A DNA stretch of 64,000 bases from Flavobacterium glaciei (lineage in GTDB: Bacteria; Bacteroidota; Bacteroidia; Flavobacteriales; Flavobacteriaceae): NCBI RefSeq assembly GCF_003350545.1, contig NZ_QQBA01000008.1:1-64000 (forward strand). The letters run 5' to 3'. Positions within the stretch are counted from its first letter, which is position 1, and each line of letters opens with the position of its first letter. Below the pieces are notes generated by a model. The model searched no databases. It was not told the origin of the DNA and saw only the letters and a list, made by a program, of their open reading frames with translations. Shown in pieces: positions 34,324-43,073 of the stretch. The translations under genes and the position numbers were made by a program.

Positions 34324-35199
34324 ATGAAGATAAAAGAATACAGAACTCAATTTATTCAAGAACTGACACCAATTTATGATGCTGGAGAAGCAGAGAGTTT
34401 TTTTTATTTGATTTTAGAAGAAAAAAATCAATTGAAAAGAATTGACTTGGCATTGCATCCTGATTTAGTTTTTTCGGAAGGTGAAATCGTTATTTGGAAT
34501 TCGATTTTGGAACAATTAAAAAAAGAAATTCCAATTCAATATTTATTGGGGAAAACGAGTTTTTATGGTTTGGATTTTGAAGTCAATGAAAATGTTTTGA
34601 TTCCAAGACCTGAAACCGAAGAGCTTGTTGAATGGATTATTGAAAGCCAAAAGTCAAAGGTCAAAAGCCAAAATATCCGAATTCTAGACATTGGAACTGG
34701 AAGTGGTTGCATCGCGATTTCATTGGCAAAAAACCTTTCAAATGCTCAGGTTTTTGCGATTGATGTTTCTAAAAATGCTTTGGCTACATCCCAAAAAAAC
34801 GCAGAAAACAACTCTGTAAACGTTACTTTTATCCATCAAAATATTCTTGAAACGGAAGATTTACAACAACAATTTGATATTATCGTTTCAAATCCGCCTT
34901 ATGTTCGAAATTTAGAAAAAGATGAAATCAAGAAAAATGTTTTAGACAATGAACCACATTTAGCACTCTTTGTAGCAGATGATGATGCGTTGATTTTCTA
35001 CAAAAAAATAGCCGAATTAGCGCAACAACACCTCTCTGAAAATGGTCAGTTGTTTTTTGAAATCAATCAGTATTTAGGTAAGGAAATGATTGATTTACTC
35101 GAAAAAATGAACTTTAAAATCATCGAATTACGAAAAGATATTTACGGAAATGACAGGATGCTTAGTTGTCATTGCGAGGAACGAAGCAATCGCATCTAA
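34324..35199 (+). CDS. prmC: Peptide chain release factor glutamine methyltransferase PrmC, with a repeat-derived tail
   Basis: A 291-residue enzyme that methylates the Gln of the GGQ motif in release factors RF1/RF2, which raises termination efficiency. The N-terminal helical domain is followed by LIPRPETEELVEWI near residue 95, the SAM site ILDIGTGSGCIAISLA near 122 and the catalytic NPPYV near 191. The family normally ends soon after K-D-x-x-G-N-D-R-M. Here the frame runs on as LSCHCEERSNRI, and those codons are the dispersed repeat CATTGCGAGGAACGAAGC. So about ten C-terminal residues were added by repeat insertion or spread. The core is intact and probably active. Confidence 0.94.
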   Translation: MKIKEYRTQFIQELTPIYDAGEAESFFYLILEEKNQLKRIDLALHPDLVFSEGEIVIWNSILEQLKKEIPIQYLLGKTSFYGLDFEVNENVLIPRPETEELVEWIIESQKSKVKSQNIRILDIGTGSGCIAISLAKNLSNAQVFAIDVSKNALATSQKNAENNSVNVTFIHQNILETEDLQQQFDIIVSNPPYVRNLEKDEIKKNVLDNEPHLALFVADDDALIFYKKIAELAQQHLSENGQLFFEINQYLGKEMIDLLEKMNFKIIELRKDIYGNDRMLSCHCEERSNRI

Positions 35200-35401
35200 C
35201 TTTGGTTGTTGTTTATGCAAAAGTTCTCGTTTTACGCGGTTTGCGTGAGGGGTAGAAGCTAGTTACCATGTAACGCGGATGACCCGACGGCATTAAAAAA
35301 AGGGGCAACTAGCACGTATGATTAGTTAGCTCCTTTTTTTAATGTGGTCACGCCCAAATTGTTTTGAAAAATATTAAATGTGATCTTTGTTCCTCGCAAT
35401 G
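35170..35401 (+). repeat. Composite repeat: CATTGCGAGGAAC arms around GTTTGCGTGAGGG element copy 2
   Basis: The outer arms are inverted: CATTGCGAGGAACGAAGCAA at 35170 and, reversed, CATTGCGAGGAACAAAGATC at 35401-35382. Inside (35236-35358) lies the GCGGTTTGCGTGAGGG ... GGTCACGCCCAAA element, shared with 7993-8119. Its central hairpin, CATTAAAAAAAGG ... CCTTTTTTTAATG (35291-35344), has no similarity to copy 1. The T-run would make it a working terminator for prmC. The left outer arm is translated as the end of PrmC. Confidence 0.8.
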
Positions 35402-35417
35402 AAGTTGATTACTACTG

Positions 35418-36662
35418 TTATTCGTATCGCAATGCTTCAATAGGATCCAGTACAGCAGCTTTGATAGCAGGATATAACCCGGAAGCAATAGCTACGATGA
35501 AACTGGTGATGAAAGCTGCCATAATAGCGCCCCAAGGAATTACGAATGCAAAATCCATTGCAGTCGCAATACCAAATCCAATTAGGATTCCAAAAATGAT
35601 TCCTACTAATCCGCCAAATTGACCTATCAGCATTGTTTCTATAAAAAACTGAATCGCAATAGTTGTTTTTTTTGCGCCTAATGCTTTTCTAACTCCAATT
35701 TCTCTGGTACGTTCCGTAACTGAAACAATCATAATATTCATCAAAGCAATAGAGGAACCCAGTACGGTGATAATTCCTATCAACCACGATGCTAGTCCCA
35801 GATATTGTGTTATTCCTAAAATTCGATTAATCAAGTCGTCGCTGCGAACTATCCCAAAATTATTGTCTTCTACAGGATTTAGTTTACGAACCCTGCGCAT
35901 CGTACTATTTGCATTGTCTATGGCCTGATTCAGTAATTCTTTTTTGCTAACCATAACGCTCACCGTATAATTGATATTGGGCGCTGTAAATATGGAACGG
36001 GCTAATTGTATTGGAATCAAAACTCGTAAATCCTGACTGTTTCCAAAAGTTGATCCTTTCTCTTTTAATACTCCAATAACTCTAAACTTAGCGCCTCTGA
36101 TTGAAATTATTTTATCAATAGGATTCACGTCCTTTAGCAATCCTTTCTCAAAATCAGAACCTACAATACACACATAGGCATTGTTATCTATATCAAATCC
36201 AGTAAAATTTCTTCCAGCACTTGTTTCTAATCCGGAGTTCGTCATAAAAAATTCGTCGACACCCACGATAGAATTTTCTGGATCTGTTTTTGAAGATTCA
36301 AATTTTACTTCAGCACCAGAAGTAGCTGTAAATGAAAGAGAAGTTTCCGTAAATGGATAGCTGTATTTATTTTTGAAAGCCACTGCTTCAGGATACGAAA
36401 TAATAGGATTTATTATTTCACGTTCGCCTCCACCACGATTTCTTGTAGTGTTTTCATACTGTCTTAGGTTAAAGGTATTGGCTCCCATCGAGGCAAAATC
36501 GGAGGAAATTGTATTTTCCAGCGCTGAAACAACTGTCAGAATACTAACTAATGCCGTGATTCCAATAGCGATAATCAACACAGTGAGAACCGTTCGCAAC
36601 AATTGCGTTCTGATAGAGCCGAATGCAATTCGAATATTTTCTTTGAATAATTTTAACATCAT
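35418..36662 (-). CDS. ABC transporter permease, MacB/FtsX type
   Basis: A 414-residue membrane protein with the MacB topology: TM1 near residues 20-42 (LLRTVLTVLIIAIGITALVSIL), a large periplasmic domain (about 45-280, including GANTFNLRQYENTTRNRGG and VVGVDEFFMTNSGL-like MacB_PCD features), then three TM helices, with EIGVRKALGAKKTTIAIQFFIETM as the coupling segment near 320. Such permeases pair with a LolD/MacB-type ATPase to move lipoproteins, peptides or other substrates, or transmit signals. No ATPase gene is adjacent, so its partner is encoded elsewhere. Substrate unknown. It is divergent from hisS across a hairpin repeat. Confidence 0.9.
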   Translation of the reverse strand: MMLKLFKENIRIAFGSIRTQLLRTVLTVLIIAIGITALVSILTVVSALENTISSDFASMGANTFNLRQYENTTRNRGGGEREIINPIISYPEAVAFKNKYSYPFTETSLSFTATSGAEVKFESSKTDPENSIVGVDEFFMTNSGLETSAGRNFTGFDIDNNAYVCIVGSDFEKGLLKDVNPIDKIISIRGAKFRVIGVLKEKGSTFGNSQDLRVLIPIQLARSIFTAPNINYTVSVMVSKKELLNQAIDNANSTMRRVRKLNPVEDNNFGIVRSDDLINRILGITQYLGLASWLIGIITVLGSSIALMNIMIVSVTERTREIGVRKALGAKKTTIAIQFFIETMLIGQFGGLVGIIFGILIGFGIATAMDFAFVIPWGAIMAAFITSFIVAIASGLYPAIKAAVLDPIEALRYE

Positions 36663-37017
36663 GTAAGTTTGACACGAAAATACAAATTTTGTTACAATTT
36701 TTTTTAAGCTAAAAACTAATTTAATTTGAGTGCTTTGTTTTTGAAGCTATTGCCAGCTTTCCGTTACAATCCGGCAGCAAAAATAATTTGTTTTCAATTG
36801 CCCAAAAGGAGCTTCCTGCGGTCGCTCTTTTAGGCAAGAAAACAATAGTATTTTTTGCCGCCGTATTTCCACTTTAATCTGGGCTAGGCGATGTGTAATA
36901 AAATGCTAGAATTTGGAAGCAGAATAATTTTAAAAATAAGATATTTGCAAAGAATTAGAATTTGGAGTTTTTTAAATACTTCCAAAATCTGAAAATTTAA
37001 TTTCCAATACTCATACC
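36663..37017. other. 355-bp divergent intergenic region with a repeat
   Basis: It lies between the start of the ABC permease gene and hisS and so must carry both promoters. Its centre is the AGGAGC-family element at 36743-36890. I found no clean TAnnTTTG box for hisS in the last 100 bp. Confidence 0.45.
36743..36890 (+). repeat. AGGAGC...GGGCTA hairpin element, copy 2
   Basis: Begins GAAGCTATTGCCAGCTTTCC and ends TTAATCTGGGCTAGGC, matching the family ends. The core is a long imperfect hairpin, GGCAGCAAAAATAATTTG paired near ATTTTTTGCCGCC, with a smaller inner hairpin AAAAGGAGC / GCTCTTTT. It is the longest copy in the window. Confidence 0.85.
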
Positions 37018-38388
37018 ATGGCATCAAAACCGAGCATTCCTAAAGGGACTAGAGATTTTTCACCTGCAGAGGTAGCAAAACGACACTATATCATCCAAAT
37101 TATAAAAAGCAATTTCGAGAAATTTGGTTTTCAACCTATAGAAACTCCATCTTTCGAAAATTCCGAAACCCTAATGGGAAAATACGGAGAAGAAGGCGAT
37201 CGTTTGATTTTCAAAATATTAAATTCAGGAGATTATTTGGTAAAAGCCAATGCAGCACATTTAGAAAATAAAGACAGTACGAAACTGACTTCAAGTATTT
37301 CTGAAAAAGCCTTGCGTTATGATCTAACCGTTCCGTTTGCGCGTTATGTAGTACAACATCAAAACGATATAGAATTTCCATTCAAGAGATATCAGATTCA
37401 ACCGGTTTGGAGAGCAGATCGTCCGCAAAAAGGACGTTTCAGAGAGTTTTTTCAATGTGATGCGGATGTGGTAGGCTCTAAATCGTTATGGCAGGAAGTA
37501 GAATTAGTACAATTATATGATACTGTTTTTTCAGCCTTAGGTTTAGAGGGCGTAACCATCAAAATCAATAACCGAAAAATATTATCCGGAATTGCTGAAG
37601 TAATCGGTGCATCAGATAAATTGATAGATTTCACGGTAGCGCTGGACAAGCTGGACAAAATAGGTGAGGACGGCGTGAAAAAAGAAATGATTGAGAAAGG
37701 GATTTCAGAAGATGCAATTCGCAAAGTGCAACCTTTATTCAATTTTACAGGAACCATTTCAGAGAAAATAAACCAACTTTCGGTTTTGCTTGCAGAATCA
37801 CAGGAAGGAATGAAAGGCGTAGATGAATTGCGTTTTATTTGTGAAAACGTTTCGGAACTTGGATTATCAAAAGCAATTTTAGATTTAGATGTAACCTTGG
37901 CAAGAGGACTAAATTATTACACAGGTGCTATTTTTGAAGTGGCTCCGCCAAAATCAGTCTCTATGGGTTCTATTGGCGGTGGGGGAAGATATGATGATTT
38001 GACTGGAATTTTCGGATTGAAAAACATGAGCGGTGTGGGAATTTCTTTTGGATTAGACCGAATTTATTTGGTTGTCGAAGAATTAAATTTGTTTCCGGAA
38101 ACCGTTACAGCAACTTCAAAAGCATTGTTTATAAACTATGGTGAAGCCGAAGCTTTTTATGCTATGAAGGCAATAAAAGAACTGAGAAATTCAGATATAA
38201 AAGTAGAATTATACCCAGATAATGCTAAAGTAGCAAAGCAGTTTCAGCATGCTGATAAAAGAGGGATTCCTTTTGCTGTAATCGCAGGGGAACAAGAAAT
38301 GGCTACCAATTCTTTTTCTCTTAAAAATTTATTGAGCGGAGAGCAGACTTCAGTGGATTTTGAAGGTTTGCTAAATGCATTACTGTAG
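37018..38388 (+). CDS. hisS: Histidyl-tRNA synthetase
   Basis: A 456-residue class II aminoacyl-tRNA synthetase that charges tRNA-His. It begins [12 protein letters not shown], the family start. Motif 2 region [34 protein letters not shown] lies near residue 120; the histidine-binding [15 protein letters not shown] near 298; motif 3 [14 protein letters not shown] near 340; a C-terminal anticodon-binding domain follows ([22 protein letters not shown]). Length is slightly above E. coli HisS but normal for Bacteroidota. It is a single-gene unit ended by a strong terminator. Confidence 0.96.
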   Translation: MASKPSIPKGTRDFSPAEVAKRHYIIQIIKSNFEKFGFQPIETPSFENSETLMGKYGEEGDRLIFKILNSGDYLVKANAAHLENKDSTKLTSSISEKALRYDLTVPFARYVVQHQNDIEFPFKRYQIQPVWRADRPQKGRFREFFQCDADVVGSKSLWQEVELVQLYDTVFSALGLEGVTIKINNRKILSGIAEVIGASDKLIDFTVALDKLDKIGEDGVKKEMIEKGISEDAIRKVQPLFNFTGTISEKINQLSVLLAESQEGMKGVDELRFICENVSELGLSKAILDLDVTLARGLNYYTGAIFEVAPPKSVSMGSIGGGGRYDDLTGIFGLKNMSGVGISFGLDRIYLVVEELNLFPETVTATSKALFINYGEAEAFYAMKAIKELRNSDIKVELYPDNAKVAKQFQHADKRGIPFAVIAGEQEMATNSFSLKNLLSGEQTSVDFEGLLNALL

Positions 38389-38405
38389 CTTTATTTTAAA
38401 AGTAT

Positions 38406-38441
38406 AAAAAAAGCTTCGTATGTTTTACGAAGCTTTTTTTA
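38406..38441 (+). terminator. Terminator of hisS
   Basis: AAAAAGCTTCGTA / TACGAAGCTTTTT perfect hairpin with T-run, about 18 bp after the stop codon. Confidence 0.9.
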
Positions 38442-38642
38442 ATATAAAATAATGGTGAATTAATAATTGGTACAGATTCTTTGTTTTTTATTCAGAGATA
38501 AACATCAACAAATAACTGAAACAAATCTAATTAAACTATATCGAGATAGTCTTAAAATTATATTAAAATTTTAAGTGGTTGAAATTTTTTTAAAAACATG
38601 TAAAATTTATGTAGAATCATAAATTTAATAAAAAGGTGACAA

Positions 38643-38675
38643 TTTGACATTTTAAAAGAATTGGCAGTACTTTTG
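38643..38675 (+). promoter_or_regulatory. Promoter of grpE-dnaJ, full Bacteroidota consensus
   Basis: TTTG at 38643-38646, 21-bp spacer, TACTTTTG at 38668-38675. Both elements and their spacing fit the Bacteroidota housekeeping (sigma-ABfr) promoter, TTTG-N19-21-TAnnTTTG. Distance to the grpE ATG is 22 bp. It is the best-formed promoter in the window. Confidence 0.75.
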
Positions 38676-38697
38676 TAATCCATAGAAAAGAATAAAA

Positions 38698-39270
38698 ATG
38701 AAGTTTAAGAATATTTTTAAAAATACAAGTAATATGACTACTGAAAATACAGAAATTGATCAAGAAATAGATGATGTGACATTAGAAAATAATGCCAATG
38801 GGGAGCAAATCATTATTGAGGAATTAAGTCTGGAAGAGCAATTGACTCAGGATTTAGCCAAAGAGAAAGATAAGTATTTACGATTATTTGCTGAATTTGA
38901 AAATTATAAACGTAGAACTACAAAAGAGCGTATCGATTTGTTCAAAACAGCTAATCAAGAAGTTTTACTTGCAATGCTTCCTGTACTAGATGACTTTGAC
39001 AGAGCCTTAGTTGAAATTAACAAATCAGATGACGAATTGTTGACAAAAGGAGTGGAGCTTATTCATGAAAAACTAAAAAACACTTTAGTTTCTAAAGGTT
39101 TAGAGCAAGTTGAGGTGAAGGCTGGAGACGCTTTTGATGCTGATTTTGCTGAAGCAATTACTCAGATTCCAGCGCCAAAGATGAAGGGAAAAATTGTTGA
39201 TGTTCTTGAAAAAGGATACAAATTAGGAGACAAGATCATTCGTTTTCCAAAAGTTGTAATAGGGCAGTAA
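38698..39270 (+). CDS. grpE: GrpE nucleotide exchange factor
   Basis: A 190-residue co-chaperone that releases ADP from DnaK. An acidic disordered N-terminus is followed by a long helix with KDKYLRLFAEFENYKRRTTKERIDLFKTANQEVLLAMLPVLDDFDRAL (residues about 60-105), the dimerisation signature, and a C-terminal beta wing with LEKGYKLGDKIIRFPKVVIG, the conserved end. Another ATG 12 codons downstream (MTTENTEI) is possible; the first is kept as it fits the promoter. dnaJ follows after 78 bp on the same strand. dnaK is not in the window. Confidence 0.95.
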   Translation: MKFKNIFKNTSNMTTENTEIDQEIDDVTLENNANGEQIIIEELSLEEQLTQDLAKEKDKYLRLFAEFENYKRRTTKERIDLFKTANQEVLLAMLPVLDDFDRALVEINKSDDELLTKGVELIHEKLKNTLVSKGLEQVEVKAGDAFDADFAEAITQIPAPKMKGKIVDVLEKGYKLGDKIIRFPKVVIGQ

Positions 39271-39306
39271 TAGATTCGCGATTAATCGCTTATTTATATC
39301 ACGCAT

Positions 39307-39335
39307 GGTTGCGCACTACGGTGCGTTTCAACAAA
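39307..39335 (+). repeat. GC-rich hairpin between grpE and dnaJ
   Basis: CGCAC-TACG-GTGCG small hairpin, preceded at about 39277-39288 by the palindrome GCGATTAATCGC. Both lie in the 78-bp grpE-dnaJ gap. This could attenuate or process the mRNA, or be an insertion; no T-run follows. Confidence 0.5.
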
Positions 39336-39348
39336 AGATAAAATAAAA

Positions 39349-40464
39349 ATGAAAAAAGATTTTTACGAAATATTAGGCATTTCAAAAAATGCTGATGCTG
39401 CTGAAATTAAAAAAGCTTACAGAAAAAACGCTTTACAGTATCATCCTGACAAAAATCCTGGAGACAAATCGGCAGAGGATAAATTTAAATTAGCTGCTGA
39501 AGCTTATGAGGTATTAAGCGATCCTCAGAAAAAAGCCAAATACGATCAATATGGTCATCAAGCATTTGATGGTTCTGGCGGTTTTGGCGGAGGTGGTCAC
39601 GGCGGAATGAATATGGATGACATATTCAGTCAGTTTGGTGATATTTTCGGAGGCGGTTTTGGTGGTTTCGGAGGCGGAGGAGGCGGAGGCGCTCGACGTG
39701 CTAAAGGAAGTAACCTTCGTATCAAAGTAAAATTGACATTGGAAGAAATTGCAAATGGAGTAGAGAAAAAAGTAAAAGTAAAACGTAAAGTTCAAGCACC
39801 AGGAGTTACCTATAAAACATGTTCTACATGTAACGGTCAAGGTCAAGTGATGCGTGTTACGAATACCATTTTGGGTAGAATGCAATCAGCATCTACATGT
39901 CCAACATGTAGTGGTTCTGGTCAAATTTTAGACAAAAAACCATCAGAAGCAGATTCACAAGGAATGATTCTTGAAGATGAAACGGTTTCTATAAAAATAC
40001 CTGCGGGTGTTGTGGACGGAATGCAATTGAAAGTTTCTAATAAAGGAAATGATGCTCCGGGAAACAGTATTCCGGGAGATTTGATTGTTGCAATTGAAGA
40101 ATTGGAACATGAGTTCTTGAAACGTGAAGGAGAGAATTTACACTACGATTTATATATTAGTTTTGCTGAAGCGGTTCTTGGTATTTCTAAAGATATTGAA
40201 GCTATAAACGGAAAAGTGAGAATCAAACTGGAAGAAGGAATTCAGTCTGGTAAAATTCTAAGACTTAAAGGAAAAGGAATTCCAAGTATTAATGGCTACG
40301 GAAATGGAGATTTATTGGTACATGTAAATGTTTGGACTCCAAAAACATTGAACAAAGAACAAAAACAATTTTTCGAAAAAAATCTTTCGGATGATAATTT
40401 TATTCCTAATCCAGAGAAGTCAGACAAATCATTTTTTGAGAAAGTGAAAGATATGTTTTCATAA
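39349..40464 (+). CDS. dnaJ: Chaperone DnaJ with only half of the zinc finger
   Basis: A 371-residue type-I Hsp40 that delivers clients to DnaK. The J domain includes the HPD motif in ALQYHPDKNPGDKSAEDKF near residue 33. The G/F-rich linker spans about 75-110. In canonical DnaJ the next region has four CxxCxGxG repeats forming two zinc sites; here only two are present (CSTCNGQG near 158 and CPTCSGSG near 184), while the outer pair is lost (before KTCSTC and after ILDKKPSE). This leaves the inner site, zinc site II, the one linked to DnaK handover in E. coli work. The C-terminal client domains are intact. It is the second gene after grpE. Confidence 0.93.
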   Translation: MKKDFYEILGISKNADAAEIKKAYRKNALQYHPDKNPGDKSAEDKFKLAAEAYEVLSDPQKKAKYDQYGHQAFDGSGGFGGGGHGGMNMDDIFSQFGDIFGGGFGGFGGGGGGGARRAKGSNLRIKVKLTLEEIANGVEKKVKVKRKVQAPGVTYKTCSTCNGQGQVMRVTNTILGRMQSASTCPTCSGSGQILDKKPSEADSQGMILEDETVSIKIPAGVVDGMQLKVSNKGNDAPGNSIPGDLIVAIEELEHEFLKREGENLHYDLYISFAEAVLGISKDIEAINGKVRIKLEEGIQSGKILRLKGKGIPSINGYGNGDLLVHVNVWTPKTLNKEQKQFFEKNLSDDNFIPNPEKSDKSFFEKVKDMFS

Positions 40465-40514
40465 TAAAAAACGTTGAGATGCTATTTATCGCGCCTTATA
40501 TAAAAACATACATT

Positions 40515-40547
40515 TACCCATCCTTGTTAAAATAAGGATGGGTTTTT
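40515..40547 (+). terminator. Terminator after dnaJ
   Basis: ACCCATCCTT / AAGGATGGGT hairpin followed by TTTTTT, 50 bp after the dnaJ stop. Confidence 0.9.
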
Positions 40548-40750
40548 TATGAAATCGCTACTAACAATTTGTTTGTTGCAAACAATTGAAAATCATCGAA
40601 CTCCAATGAAAATAAAATATTGTGAGATAAACACCAAAAAATATAAGGCGATAACGTAAAGAACAGCTAAAAATTAAATGCTACATATATGAAACTATTC
40701 TAAGTATTTCGGTACTAATTATTTACTTTTACACCAATTAAAAAATAAGC

Positions 40751-41671
40751 ATGAGTAATATTCTTGAAGTGAATAAAGTTGTTAAGCAATACGGTGACTA
40801 TGTGGCGCTTAACGAAGTTTCATTAATGGTTCCAAAGGGGAGTATCTACGGACTTTTAGGTCCAAATGGAGCTGGAAAAACATCACTTATCCGAATAATA
40901 AATCAGATTACATTGCCTGATAGTGGTGAAATTATTTTGGATGGTGAAAAATTGCAACCCAAACACGTTCAATATATAGGCTATTTACCTGAAGAAAGGG
41001 GATTGTACAATACAATGAAAGTGGGTGAACAATGCTTGTATTTGGCCCAAATGAAAGGGCTTTCTAAGGCTGAAGCCAAAAAACAACTAGAGTATTGGTT
41101 CGAAAGATTAGAAATTCAAGGTTGGTGGAACAAGAAAATCCAAGAGCTTTCTAAGGGAATGGCGCAGAAAATTCAGTTTGTAGTTTGCGTTTTACACAAA
41201 CCTAAACTATTGATTTTTGACGAACCTTTTTCTGGTTTTGATCCCGTAAATGCCAATATTATCAAAGATGAAATTCTAGCATTGCGTGAAGAGGGAGCAA
41301 CCATAATTTTCTCGACTCACCGTATGGAAAGCGTGGAAGAATTATGTGACCATATTGCGCTGATTCACAAATCCAATAAACTCATTGAAGGAAAACTGGA
41401 TGATGTAAAAAGACAATTTAAAACCAATAGTTTTGAAGTGGGTATTTTATCGGAGAATGTAGAAAGTTTGATGTATTCGATTACACAAAAATTCACTGTT
41501 GGTCCAGCTAATTTTAAATCATTAAACAACGAATTAAAGCTTGAAATTCAACTGGGGAATGCCACGCCAAATGAATTATTGAATCTCTTAACGCAATGTG
41601 GACAAGTAACTCATTTTGTAGAAAAAATTCCAAGTGTCAATGATATTTTTATTCAAACAGTAACAAAATAG
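40751..41671 (+). CDS. ABC transporter ATP-binding protein, NatA-like
   Basis: A 306-residue ABC ATPase. Walker A GPNGAGKTSLI is at residues 37-47, the signature LSKGMAQKIQF near 133, Walker B LLIFDEPFSGFDPVN near 154, and the switch His in IIFSTHRMESVEELC near 188. The roughly 80-residue tail after the core (EGKLDDVKRQFKTNSFEVGI) is the DUF4162-type domain found in NatA/ABC-2 exporters. It works with the ABC-2 permease whose gene starts 84 bp downstream. Substrate unknown: sodium efflux, as in B. subtilis NatAB, is one known case of this type. Confidence 0.92.
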   Translation: MSNILEVNKVVKQYGDYVALNEVSLMVPKGSIYGLLGPNGAGKTSLIRIINQITLPDSGEIILDGEKLQPKHVQYIGYLPEERGLYNTMKVGEQCLYLAQMKGLSKAEAKKQLEYWFERLEIQGWWNKKIQELSKGMAQKIQFVVCVLHKPKLLIFDEPFSGFDPVNANIIKDEILALREEGATIIFSTHRMESVEELCDHIALIHKSNKLIEGKLDDVKRQFKTNSFEVGILSENVESLMYSITQKFTVGPANFKSLNNELKLEIQLGNATPNELLNLLTQCGQVTHFVEKIPSVNDIFIQTVTK

Positions 41672-41755
41672 ATTTTTTGACTTCTTAGATTTTCTAAAAA
41701 TCTAAAGTTTTATAATTCTAACAGTCTAAAATGTCTAACAATCTAATAATCTAGA

Positions 41756-43072
41756 ATGTCTATAATAACATTAATCATAAAAAGAGAGTTTATAGCCAAA
41801 GTGCGCAATAAATCTTTTATTGTTATGACTTTTTTAAGTCCCTTATTATTTGTTGCAATAGCATCATTTGTAGCGTATTTAAGTTCGATGAAAGCAGAAA
41901 CAAAGCGAATCGCTGTTCATGATGAATCGGGTATGTTTGTAAAAGAATTTACTTCACAAAACAAGAAAAATGATGAATACAAATACCTTGATTTGTCATT
42001 GATTGATTTAAAATTCCTCAGAGACAGTATTACAAATGAAAGCTATGAAGGATTATTACACATTCCAAAAGCGAGTAATTCAAAGGATTTCGAGAGTAAA
42101 ATTCAGTTTATTTCTAATAGTAGTCCTAGTATTTCATTTATTGAAAATGTTCAGGATATAATTGCCAATAAATTGACCAAAAACAATTTAGAAGCAGCAA
42201 ATTTAGATACATTGGCTATTAAAAATGCCCAGTCAAGAGTGAATATCAGCTTGACAAAAGCATCTGGAGAAGAGAGCGTCAAGGGACTGAACGAAATCAA
42301 AATCGGTATTGGAGGTGCATTTGGTTATCTTATTATGATGTTCATAATTATCTACGGAAACATGGTGATGCGAAGTGTCATCGAAGAAAAAACCAGCCGT
42401 ATAGTAGAAATCATAATTTCCTCAGTTAAACCCTTTCAGTTGATGATGGGAAAAATTATTGGAACTTCATTAGCAGGATTGTTGCAATTCCTAATTTGGG
42501 CAATAATTGGAATGTCATTAATGTTTGCAGCATCTGTATTTTTTGGAGTAAATGTGGGGTCTACAGCCAGAGTTTCTCCAGAAATGATGCAAACTGCACA
42601 GCAAGAAATGACCGGAACTGCACAAATGTATATTAAGGAATTATGGAATTTACCCATTGCAAGTATCTTGATTGGATTTGTGATTTATTTCATTGGCGGT
42701 TATTTTCTGTACAGTTCCTTTTACGCGGCAATTGGCGCTGCAGTTGATAATCAAACCGATTCACAGCAATTTTTGTTACCTATCATTATGCCGTTAATGT
42801 TGAGCGTTTACGTTGGATTTTTTACAGTTATCAATGATCCGCACGGGACAGTTGCAGTTGTTTTCTCCATGATTCCGCTTACCTCACCAATAGTAATGTT
42901 GATGCGCATTCCGTTTGGCGTACCTTTGTGGCAAATTGCAATATCAGTTACGTTATTATTTGGAAGTTTCTTTGGCGTCGTTTGGTTTGCCGCAAAAATT
43001 TACCGAATAGGGATACTGATGTACGGCAAAAAACCAACGTGGAGTGAAATGTATAAATGGTTAAAATATTGA
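41756..43072 (+). CDS. ABC-2 type permease, NatB-like
   Basis: A 438-residue inner-membrane partner of the preceding ATPase. TM1 (SFIVMTFLSPLLFVAIASFVAYL, residues about 20-42) is followed by a large external domain (45-180), then a block of five or six TM helices from residue 190, with MRSVIEEKTSRIVEIIISSVKPFQLMMGKIIG near 205, the classical ABC-2 coupling segment. The gene is preceded by an AT-rich stretch with TCTAA motifs (41690-41752). It ends with TGA 1 bp before the mscS ATG, so it is translationally coupled to the channel gene. Confidence 0.92.
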   Translation: MSIITLIIKREFIAKVRNKSFIVMTFLSPLLFVAIASFVAYLSSMKAETKRIAVHDESGMFVKEFTSQNKKNDEYKYLDLSLIDLKFLRDSITNESYEGLLHIPKASNSKDFESKIQFISNSSPSISFIENVQDIIANKLTKNNLEAANLDTLAIKNAQSRVNISLTKASGEESVKGLNEIKIGIGGAFGYLIMMFIIIYGNMVMRSVIEEKTSRIVEIIISSVKPFQLMMGKIIGTSLAGLLQFLIWAIIGMSLMFAASVFFGVNVGSTARVSPEMMQTAQQEMTGTAQMYIKELWNLPIASILIGFVIYFIGGYFLYSSFYAAIGAAVDNQTDSQQFLLPIIMPLMLSVYVGFFTVINDPHGTVAVVFSMIPLTSPIVMLMRIPFGVPLWQIAISVTLLFGSFFGVVWFAAKIYRIGILMYGKKPTWSEMYKWLKY

Positions 43073-43073
43073 T

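Larger units (their letters stand above)
38389..38697. other. 309-bp region with hisS terminator and grpE promoter
   Basis: It contains the hisS terminator at 38406-38441, an AT-rich middle with a weak ACTAT/ATAGT hairpin near 38535-38551, and a well-formed promoter at 38643-38675 ahead of grpE. No CIRCE-type heat-shock operator was recognised. Confidence 0.5.

Noticed and set aside
38535..38697. CIRCE or other heat-shock operator before grpE
   Set aside because: No TTAGCACTC-N9-GAGTGCTAA-like inverted repeat is present; only the ordinary promoter is supported.
39271..39348. Riboswitch or RNA thermometer between grpE and dnaJ
   Set aside because: Only a small 5-bp hairpin and a 12-bp palindrome are present; there is no match to a known riboswitch and the dnaJ start is not clearly paired.
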